This document shows positions 9,306 to 15,746 of a DNA stretch of 64,000 nt, in pieces; positions within the stretch are counted from its first letter, which is position 1; each line of letters begins with the position of its first letter. Both the position numbers and the translations under genes were made by a program. The stretch is from Pirellulaceae bacterium. Its GTDB lineage: Bacteria > Planctomycetota > Planctomycetia > Pirellulales > Pirellulaceae. The stretch is taken from positions 1-64,000 of the forward strand of contig BPJV01000008.1 in NCBI GenBank assembly GCA_026004795.1. The letters run 5' to 3'. The notes under the pieces were generated by a model that was not told where the DNA came from, did not search any database, and saw nothing but the letters and a program-made list of their open reading frames with translations.

Positions 9306-9560
9306 ATGATTCGGATTCATATTTCGGCGGAAATCCATGAAGACCGGCGCGTCGTTTTGCAGTTGCCTGAGGAAACGCCCACCGGCAAAGCGGAACTGAC
9401 GGTGACGATCTCTCCGCAGGGTGCGGCTACCAGTTCCGCCGGTCATTTGCGACAGCATTTCGGCAGCGTACACAGCGGCGATGCCAAATCGGCCGACAAC
9501 GATCGCATCGATGCCGATTTGGCCCGTGCTTACGGCGATTCGCATGACAAGGCAACTTGA
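9306..9560 (+). CDS. Putative antitoxin of a PIN-domain toxin
   Basis: A short 84-residue product starting MIRIHISAEIHEDRRVVLQLPEE, followed by a beta-strand-rich segment and a polar tail. I start it at the third possible start, ATG 9306, because the sequence upstream does not look like protein. The N-terminal RRVVLQLPEETPTGKAEL pattern is shared by small proteins placed directly before PIN toxins. Its stop TGA (9558-9560) overlaps the toxin ATG (9560) by one base, the usual arrangement for co-translated antitoxin and toxin. Function is inferred mainly from this position; I see no clear DNA-binding motif. Confidence 0.6.
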   Translation: MIRIHISAEIHEDRRVVLQLPEETPTGKAELTVTISPQGAATSSAGHLRQHFGSVHSGDAKSADNDRIDADLARAYGDSHDKAT

Positions 9561-9955
9561 TGCTGCTGGACACGTCCGGGCTTTTATGTTGCTTCGATGC
9601 TGACGACGATCGTCATCACGACGCTGTTGCATTCTATAAATCTGCGGCATCGAGGTTGGCGCACAATTATGTCATCGCCGAGTTTGTCGCGCTCGCGACG
9701 GCGCGACGGCTGCCTCCCCAACCTTCACTGGACTTTGCCGCGGCGATTTTCGCGGACGCGGAGGTGGAGGTCGTGTGGGTCGATCAGGCTCTTCACAACG
9801 AGGCGATGACTTTGCTGAAAGCTCAAACGGACAAAAACTATTCGCATTGCGACGCCGTGAGTTTTGTATTGATGCGGCACCGCAAGGTCAACGACGCCCT
9901 GACCACCGACGGACACTTCGAGCAAGCTGGTTTTCGGCGCCTTCTGCCGAGGTGA
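9560..9955 (+). CDS. PIN-domain ribonuclease toxin (VapC-like)
   Basis: The 131-residue protein shows the four acidic PIN positions: D4 in LLDTSG, E41 in VIAEFVAL, D98 in HCDAVSF and D117 in TTDGHFEQAGF. PIN toxins are Mg-dependent RNases that cut tRNA or rRNA when released from their antitoxin. The end FEQAGFRRLLP is the common C-terminus of this subgroup. I choose ATG 9560 rather than TTG 9557 because it makes the TGATG overlap with the upstream antitoxin. The catalytic set is complete, so the pair looks functional. Confidence 0.85.
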   Translation: MLLDTSGLLCCFDADDDRHHDAVAFYKSAASRLAHNYVIAEFVALATARRLPPQPSLDFAAAIFADAEVEVVWVDQALHNEAMTLLKAQTDKNYSHCDAVSFVLMRHRKVNDALTTDGHFEQAGFRRLLPR

Positions 9956-10194
9956 ATTGGAAGCAGCGCGTTTGCAGCAATGCGGTTTCTGGAAGACGTT
10001 TGATCGCTGAGTTTGCAATGACTCAGACGGCATTGATAATCACCGGGGCTGAATTCTTGCGAATTTAGCTACGATGGTGTCATCGGCCAGGCCGGACCTT
10101 GCGGATCAGCGGCCCGAGATCGAACGGCGTCGCGGTCATCGCTTTTGGATGATAAACTTGAAACAGGTCCTTTTTCTCCGGTTAAGGTCAATCT

Positions 10195-10478
10195 ATGGCG
10201 ACGACGCTTGAGAAGATGCTAGTGCAGACTCCCGGTGTGTGCGGGGGCGCATCCGCATTGACGGGACGCGGATTACCGTGCATCGGTTGGCGGTGCTGTA
10301 CAAGCGAGGCCTATCCCCGGAAGAGATCGCAGCGACCTATCCGCATTTGACGCTGGGACAGATCTATGCGGCGCTGGCCTACTATCATGCCAACCGCGTT
10401 CAGATCGAAGCGGAGCAGGCCGCAGATTATACCGAGTACGATCGATTGAAGCAGCAGCAGTATGAGACGGGAGAATGA
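10195..10478 (+). pseudogene. DUF433 protein, copy 1, frameshifted
   Basis: ATG 10195 opens MATTLEKMLVQTPGVCGG, but one base is missing in the G-run near 10240 compared with the intact copy at 12329; the frame then changes to RIRIDGTRITVHRLAVLYKRGLSP and runs to TGA 10478. DUF433 proteins are small helical proteins found as the first gene of DUF433/DUF5615 pairs, where they are thought to be the antitoxin. By eye it is about three-quarters identical to copy 2. The stop overlaps the start of a dead DUF5615 copy by ATGA. Confidence 0.8.
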
Positions 10479-10606
10479 GACTCGTCCGCTAGTACTTCGA
10501 CGAGAACGCCTGCGAACTCGTCGTCATTATGGGTTCGCGGGCACGCGGCGTAGATCTCCTGACGACGCTAGTTTCCGGGCGCACCGGAACGAGCGACGGA
10601 CCATAG
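10475..10606 (+). pseudogene. DUF5615 PIN-like remnant, copy 1
   Basis: ATG 10475 overlaps the end of the DUF433 copy. The sequence aligns base by base with the intact gene at 12610, but codon 6 is TAG (10490-10492) where the other copy has TTG, and similarity ends after SGRTGTSD near 10597, with a further stop at 10604-10606. The segment YFDENACEL followed by RARGVDLLTTLVSGR is clearly the N-terminal third of the PIN-like protein. The toxin partner of this copy is therefore dead. Confidence 0.8.
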
Positions 10607-10670
10607 CAAGAACAACCGCGAAACTCTACCTCAGCCAGTGGCTCGAAAACTGGGCACCACCTCATCCAGG

Positions 10671-10856
10671 CTACCGATCTCCCACGTGGTCTTGCGGAGA
10701 TTGTTTTTCCAGCTCATCGATTTGACGGCCGATTTCTTCGGCCTCGGCACGCGTCTGGTCGCTCTTCTTCCGGTTCACGGTCGAAAAGTCGTACGACTCG
10801 TGCATGAGCTTGTTGTACTTTGCTTGCAGCTTGGTTTTGCGACTTCTTCCAAACAT
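10671..10856 (-). CDS. DUF6435 (Lacal_2735-type) small protein
   Basis: A 61-residue protein starting MFGRSRKTKLQAKYNKLMHES, then TVNRKKSDQTRAEAEEIGRQIDELEKQ. This is the typical short, charged, coiled-coil-like Lacal_2735 family, found in many marine bacteria. The function is unknown. It stands alone on the minus strand next to the dead DUF5615 copy. Confidence 0.75.
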   Translation of the reverse strand: MFGRSRKTKLQAKYNKLMHESYDFSTVNRKKSDQTRAEAEEIGRQIDELEKQSPQDHVGDR

Positions 10857-10920
10857 CGGTGTCGGTCTACGTCAGGCGTTGTTGAAGGGGTGGAGGGGTT
10901 GGGGGCGAGACCGTGAAAAT

Positions 10921-11316
10921 TCAGTTGACCTCACAAGCTCCCGTGCTGCATCGTCCCGTTAATCGGAGTCGGTTCTTCGCAAAGATTCGGTAGCCGAGAT
11001 CGAGTACGAAAGAAACGCCGGGCAGTCGTGCGAGTGCTACGAGCGGACCAAGCCCGACGGCAGCATACAAACGACGAAACACTTCGACGCCAGTGATCCA
11101 AGATCCATCGGGCAATCTTCCTTGGATCTCCGCCATGAACTCCTGCTTCGACTTGCCGTAGTTCGATGGACGAAACGTGGGATCGGCGATGTCCGTGAAA
11201 CGAATGTTCTTCTTGCGATCCATCCAGCGAAGCATCCTGATTTCACGCAGGCAAAGCGGACATTCCCCGTCATAGAAGACTTCAACTTGCCATTCGTCGC
11301 CTGTTGGTTCGCTCAT
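10921..11316 (-). CDS. Thiol-disulfide oxidoreductase, DCC family (DUF393)
   Basis: 131 residues. The N-terminal motif YDGECPLC gives DGxCPLC, with C19 and C22, the redox pair that names the DCC family; [17 protein letters not shown] follows. The middle part has [18 protein letters not shown], common to the family. It is predicted to be a cytoplasmic thioredoxin-fold-like protein of uncertain substrate. The ATG overlaps the stop of the SOUL gene by four bases, so the two are one transcription unit on the minus strand. A C-terminal CSTGACEVN adds two more cysteines. Confidence 0.85.
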   Translation of the reverse strand: MSEPTGDEWQVEVFYDGECPLCLREIRMLRWMDRKKNIRFTDIADPTFRPSNYGKSKQEFMAEIQGRLPDGSWITGVEVFRRLYAAVGLGPLVALARLPGVSFVLDLGYRIFAKNRLRLTGRCSTGACEVN

Positions 11317-11933
11317 GATTCAGCTTCGGTGGTAGAAGTGGAGATGAGCCGAATCAAAACCTCGTTTCGACGCAGTGGCCCCGGCGTGAAAGGCGGATCG
11401 TAGCCGGCCGCTTCCGCTGTCGATTCACCCTCGAGTCCTCGCGACTGCATCCACTCGCGAAGTTTCGCTTCCTGCTCTTTGGCAACCCGCGAGTCGAGTC
11501 GGCCAGAGAACCGAATCACGGCGAAACGACCGCTCTCACGTTTGCGGATCTTCACACCACCGTCCTTCGGTTCGGGCACGCCCTCCGCGGCGACTTCCGT
11601 TGGCATCACGAAACCCATCGACACGTCCGACTTTCCAACTTCGCCTTCCATGAACACCGGAGTTGTCATGGCGATCTTTTGCTCGCCTTCGTTCGCTCCG
11701 CTGATGTACTGGAATAGCCGCATGAAGCTACCATCGCGACCCTGCGAGTCCATTTTGGAATCGGTGGTTACCAGCATCAGGTCCGGGTATTCGCGGACTT
11801 CGAACCTGCCGTCGGACTCGATCACTTTATATTGAGCGGACTCGTACCCCGCTCGAGTGGCCATCGTCAGTGCTAGCGTCCCCACCAAAGCGCCCCCGAG
11901 TAATCCCCTGCGAAATATCATTGCTCGTTTCAT
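11313..11933 (-). CDS. SOUL family heme-binding protein, exported
   Basis: The 206-residue protein starts [35 protein letters not shown], a signal peptide or membrane anchor with an RR near the front, followed by a SOUL domain: [47 protein letters not shown] and [15 protein letters not shown] proteins bind heme or hydrophobic ligands; bacterial roles are poorly defined. I start at ATG 11933, preceded on the coding strand by GGAG and GAAGG, rather than at more upstream starts that lack a signal sequence. It is the first gene of the SOUL-DCC operon, with a 4-base overlap to the next. Confidence 0.85.
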   Translation of the reverse strand: MKRAMIFRRGLLGGALVGTLALTMATRAGYESAQYKVIESDGRFEVREYPDLMLVTTDSKMDSQGRDGSFMRLFQYISGANEGEQKIAMTTPVFMEGEVGKSDVSMGFVMPTEVAAEGVPEPKDGGVKIRKRESGRFAVIRFSGRLDSRVAKEQEAKLREWMQSRGLEGESTAEAAGYDPPFTPGPLRRNEVLIRLISTSTTEAES

Positions 11934-12093
11934 CCTTCTCGACTCCTTTATGTTCATGAATCCCTGAACCATCATAGAGACGCGGCAAGTGGCGCCTGTG
12001 CTACCACTGACATACCGGGAAATCCACTGGCCCCGAGACGGTCCCACCTGCTCAATCGCTCGACGGGTGTCGGGAGCCTTGATGTCTAGGCAA

Positions 12094-12171
12094 CGGTGGC
12101 GGAGCGGCGCGTGTTAACTTTGGGGGACATGTTAAAGCGGAGAGCGTGAGAGTTTGAAAGCGTTGAGGGCG
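12094..12171. repeat. 78-bp direct repeat, left copy
   Basis: It aligns without gaps to 13051-13128. Shared blocks are CGGTGGCGGA, GTTAACTTTGGGG, GAGAGCGnGAGAGTTTGA and GTTGnGGGCG; about three-quarters of the bases match by eye. The two copies flank the intact DUF433/DUF5615 pair in the same orientation. Confidence 0.75.
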
Positions 12172-12328
12172 ATTTATTTAGGCTAAACCAAGATACACCG
12201 AGGCCCCAAGACCCGCGGCCCTGGTCGAACTTCGGCGCCGCGGCACCCAGGTGCGCCGTTCTGAGTCGCAATCCTCGTCTTGCGATGGTAGACTTAGATA
12301 ATACTTTTTCTTTCGTAGAGGCAATGCC

Positions 12329-12613
12329 ATGGCGACAATGCTTGACAAGCTGCTAGTGCAGACGCCCGGTATTTGCGGGGGACGCATCCGGATCGAGGGG
12401 ACGCGGATCACCGTTCACCGGTTGGTCGTGATGTACAAGCAAGGCCTATCGCCGGAAGAGATCGCAGCGACGTATCCGCATTTGTCGCTCGGGCAAATCT
12501 ATGCCGCGTTGGCGTACTACCATTCCAATCGTGACGAAGTCGAAGCAGAACTGGCCGCGGATGATGCCGAGTACGACCGATTAAAGCGGCAGCGACAGGG
12601 AACGGGAGGATGA
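12329..12613 (+). CDS. DUF433 protein, copy 2 (putative antitoxin)
   Basis: 94 residues: MATMLDKLLVQTPGICGGRI, then IEGTRITVHRLVVMYKQGLSPEEIAATYP and LGQIYAALAYYH. The SPEEIAATYPHL segment forms the helix-turn-helix-like part of DUF433. Such proteins precede DUF5615 genes and are considered antitoxins. ATG 12329 is preceded by AGAGG. Its stop overlaps the next ATG (ATGA at 12610-12613). It is intact, unlike the copy at 10195, which lacks one base in the G-run. Confidence 0.85.
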   Translation: MATMLDKLLVQTPGICGGRIRIEGTRITVHRLVVMYKQGLSPEEIAATYPHLSLGQIYAALAYYHSNRDEVEAELAADDAEYDRLKRQRQGTGG

Positions 12614-12960
12614 GCCCGGTCCGCTTGTACGTCGACGAAGACGCTTGCGAACTTGCCGTCATCATGGGCTTGCGGGCACGCGGCGTAGATCTCCTAACGA
12701 CGCTAGAATCTGGTCGCGTTGGAGCGAGCGATGAGGATCAACTTGCGTTTGCAGCCATCGAGCAGCGAACGCTGTACACGTTCAACATACGCGACTTCGC
12801 GCGGTTACATTGGGACTGGCTTCAACGGGGAAGCGATCATTCTGGCATCGTCGTAATTCACGACCAACGCTATTCTGTCGGCGAGAAGATCCGTCTCCTG
12901 TCAGGCTTTGTCGCCTCAAGGACGGCGGATGAAATGGTCAATCGCATGGAGTTTCTCTGA
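12610..12960 (+). CDS. DUF5615 PIN-like protein (putative toxin)
   Basis: 116 residues with the PIN-like acidic sites VDED (D9, E10, D11), SDEDQL (D41-D43) and FNIRDFARLH (N59, D62). DUF5615 belongs to the Mut7-C/PIN-like RNases, and the pair with DUF433 behaves like a type II toxin-antitoxin module (family knowledge; activity is inferred). All key residues are present. It is translationally coupled to the upstream gene, and the pair is flanked by 78-bp direct repeats. Confidence 0.8.
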   Translation: MSPVRLYVDEDACELAVIMGLRARGVDLLTTLESGRVGASDEDQLAFAAIEQRTLYTFNIRDFARLHWDWLQRGSDHSGIVVIHDQRYSVGEKIRLLSGFVASRTADEMVNRMEFL

Positions 12961-13050
12961 ACGGTTGCGCGTGGGCAGGATGCTGGCGGATGGAGTGACG
13001 AAGGAATGGAGCCGCCGTCCGGTTGAGGACTGTGCAGACTTGTCTCGCGG

Positions 13051-13128
13051 CGGTGGCGGAGGAATGGTTGTTAACTTTGGGGTAGATGTGAACGCCGAGA
13101 GCGCGAGAGTTTGAGGGGGTTGGGGGCG
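13051..13128. repeat. 78-bp direct repeat, right copy
   Basis: Second copy of the repeat at 12094-12171, same orientation, collinear with no gaps. It lies about 90 bases after the DUF5615 gene and about 170 bases before tRNA-Asn. No coding potential is convincing in either copy. Confidence 0.75.
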
Positions 13129-13301
13129 TTTTTGGGTGCCAGCGGGGGCAATGCTTCTCGGAATCGAAAACTCTCGGCCGATGGGGGTGGCTGGCCGAGC
13201 CAACGATTTCCAGCGTAAAAAACAAAACGCCGAGGGCATCACCCCTCGGCGTCGTTTGGCTACTCATACTCCCCAAGCCACCTCACGCTCAGGAAGATCA
13301 G

Positions 13302-13374
13302 CTCCTCCGGTAGGACTCGAACCTACGACCCGGCGGTTAACAGCCGCCTGCTCTACCAACTGAGCTACAGAGGA
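13302..13374 (-). tRNA. tRNA-Asn (GTT)
   Basis: On the minus strand a full cloverleaf is visible: acceptor TCCTCTG/CGGAGGA with discriminator G, D-arm GCTCAGTTGGTAGAGC, anticodon loop CTGTTAA (anticodon GTT), and T-arm GTAGG-TTCGAGT-CCTAC. No CCA is encoded. Its 3' end (13302) faces the accessory region on the left. Confidence 0.95.
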
Positions 13375-14336
13375 GTGTCAAGTCCGCCGACAAGCGGCTT
13401 GAGCTGTCCGATTCATTATCGCCTGGACGGCCACCAAAGGCAACCGCAGATCGGCTGCATGGCCGAACAACCAGAACGCGATGTAGTGCGAAAAAAATGG
13501 AGCCGGGCAGAAAGACGTGCGTTAGCGGAACTTAAGTGGCCCGCAGGAGAATAATAGCTCTGTCGGCTCCAATGATGTTCTAAAGTTACCTCGAACTCCA
13601 ACGATTGACAAGACCGATTCCGGGACAAAAGGCACGTGAAAAAGCCAACTGCACTGGCCCGCCTGCTCCAAAGATTATCGGTTAGGGGATCAGATCGGGT
13701 TGGCTGGATCGACAAGCTGTGGCGGGAAACAGCGGGTGGAGCGGCAGCAGCACGGCAATGGCCGAAATCCACTGCCGGGAGCCTGCTCGGCAACTGAGTG
13801 ACTGGGTGACTGTGTGACTGGGTGACTGTGTGACTGGGATCTGGGATGAGGAGGCGAGTGGGCGGGCTCGAGGCTCAGCGGAACAGCGCTCTTGGCGGCT
13901 GACGGCTGGTGTAGCACGAACACCGAGCTACGGGGAGGGGGCGATTGTACCGCATCAGCGCGAACTGCTTCACGGCGGACTACATCCGCAGGCGGTCGAT
14001 CGCCAGCGGGCGTCGCTTGACCACTCCTGACCGATCTGCTGCAGACGATGCCGTCGTACATTGCGTCTGCGCTTGCTGGTTTTCTATGGTATCGGCGGAT
14101 TCTGAGTGGTCCTAACTCAATGATCGAGCCGTTTACGAGTGATCGTCGGAGGTTGTAGCTGGGCACCGTGTTGTCGCGGGGGCAAAAAGAAGGCGCTGGT
14201 GGTTGACTGCGCGAAAAGGGGTGATAGTGTGGAACGGAAGCCGCCGCGCGGTGATCGGCGCAGCGGCACCTCGCCATGTCATCTCGACTTCCTGCCTCCC
14301 CGCCAGCCTTTCCTAGTCGTTTGTGAGGTGTAGCCG
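13375..14336. other. Long intergenic stretch with a short tandem repeat
   Basis: No convincing gene in 960 bases on either strand; open frames here are low-complexity and unlike known proteins. From 13796 to 13838 the 8-base units TGACTGGG and TGACTGTG alternate for about five copies. Confidence 0.6.
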
Positions 14337-15650
14337 ATGGGTGCTCTGACGTCGCCGACCAGCCGACGCCGTTTCTTGCAGTCCACTGCTTCCACTGCAG
14401 CATGGGGGCTAACTTCAGGTTTTCACAGTAGCGTTCAGGCACGCCCGGCGCGTCCGAGCGCGCTCCAATCGCTGGGCGTGGGCGCCATCGGTTTGCGGTA
14501 CCAAGGATCGGTGATCGCTCATAAGGCAGCGATGTACGCCAACATCGTCGCCGTGTGCGACGTTGACAAAAATGTGCGCGATCCAGTCAAGGCGGCGTTT
14601 GGTAGCACGCCGGCTGATTACGAGGATTATCGCGATCTGTTAGCCAACAAGAATGTCGATGTGGTCACGATTGGAACTCCAGATCACTGGCATACGAAGA
14701 TGGTTGTCGACGCGTGCCGCGCGGGAAAGGATGTGTATTGCGAGAAGCCGCTGACGTTGACGATCGACGAAGGAAAGATTCTGCGGGATGTCGTAAAGTC
14801 CACTGGCCGGGTGGTTCAAGTTGGATCGTGGCAGCGCAGTGATCATCGTTTTCGGCAGGCGGTGGAGATGGTGCGTGCGGGCCGCCTGGGTGCGTTGCAG
14901 CGCGTCGATGTGGTGTTGGGAAAAAATGAAACGGGCGGCCCCTTTCCGCGTCGGCCGGTGCCCCGACATTTCAATTGGGATAAATGGCAAGGTCAAACGC
15001 CCGATGTTCCTTACATCGAGGAGCGGACGCACTATACGTTCCGATGGTGGATGGAGTACTCGGGAGGTCAAATGACTGACTGGGGAGCGCATCACATCGA
15101 CATTGCGCAGTGGGCCATCGGGGCCTATCCTATTGGTGTCGACGGTAAAGCCACGTGGCCGCAGGTGGCAGATGGTTACAACGTCCCGCGCGACTTTCAT
15201 GTCGTCTATCAGTATCCTGGCGGCATCGAGATGACCGTCAGCGATACGGGACGCAACGGCATTCTGTTCACCGGTGATGCAGGCCGTATCTTCGTTAATC
15301 GAGGCGTCCTCAGCGGCCGTCCTGTGGAAGAGCTTGGCTCCAGGCCGTTGGGACCTGAGGATTGGCAACTATACGCCCAGGACAACTTCGATCGTCCCCT
15401 GCGCGCCGGAAAGCTCGACGCCATCATCAACCACATGGGAAACTTCTTCGACTGCATTCAAACGCGGACCAATCCGATATCGGATGTGGAAAGTCAACAC
15501 CGCAGCGTAACGACATGCCACCTAGGAAACATCTCGATGCGTCTGGGGCGTCCTGTGCGTTGGGATGCGCAGCATGAGCGGTTTGTTGATGACACGGAAG
15601 CCGACAGTTACTTGCAACGCCCACAACGCGATGGCTACGAGATCAAGTAA
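14337..15650 (+). CDS. Gfo/Idh/MocA family oxidoreductase, Tat-exported
   Basis: 437 residues. The N-terminus has SRRRFLQSTASTAAWGL, a twin-arginine signal, so the enzyme is probably exported folded with its nucleotide bound. The Rossmann part includes LGVGAIGLRYQGS and AVCDVD; the conserved EKP motif appears in YCEKPLTLT, followed by VQVGSWQRSDHRFRQAVEMV. The C-terminal substrate domain has WGAHHIDIAQWAIG. This family comprises NAD(P)-dependent sugar dehydrogenases or isomerases and is greatly expanded in planctomycetes; the substrate cannot be told. GAGG lies 8-10 bases before the ATG. It is monocistronic, with a minus-strand gene converging downstream. Confidence 0.9.
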   Translation: MGALTSPTSRRRFLQSTASTAAWGLTSGFHSSVQARPARPSALQSLGVGAIGLRYQGSVIAHKAAMYANIVAVCDVDKNVRDPVKAAFGSTPADYEDYRDLLANKNVDVVTIGTPDHWHTKMVVDACRAGKDVYCEKPLTLTIDEGKILRDVVKSTGRVVQVGSWQRSDHRFRQAVEMVRAGRLGALQRVDVVLGKNETGGPFPRRPVPRHFNWDKWQGQTPDVPYIEERTHYTFRWWMEYSGGQMTDWGAHHIDIAQWAIGAYPIGVDGKATWPQVADGYNVPRDFHVVYQYPGGIEMTVSDTGRNGILFTGDAGRIFVNRGVLSGRPVEELGSRPLGPEDWQLYAQDNFDRPLRAGKLDAIINHMGNFFDCIQTRTNPISDVESQHRSVTTCHLGNISMRLGRPVRWDAQHERFVDDTEADSYLQRPQRDGYEIK

Positions 15651-15746
15651 CTTCCTCTTAACTCCAACCGCAGGCCGACGCTGCTGAATCCATAACCGGC
15701 CGCGATTCTAAGCCTCAGTTCACGTCGACGCCCTCGATTCCGTGCT

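Noticed and set aside
12094-13128. Integron cassette with attC-like sites
   Set aside because: The GTTAAC block does not fit GTTRRRY/RYYYAAC, no paired inner boxes are seen and no integrase is present.
13136-13363. Open frame ending in PPVGLEPTTRRLTAACSTN
   Set aside because: It is the translated complement of tRNA-Asn, a known artefact, not a gene.
13690-14442. 250-residue minus-strand frame over the tandem repeat
   Set aside because: Low-complexity Ser/Pro/His sequence produced by the 8-base repeat; it also runs into the Gfo/Idh/MocA gene.
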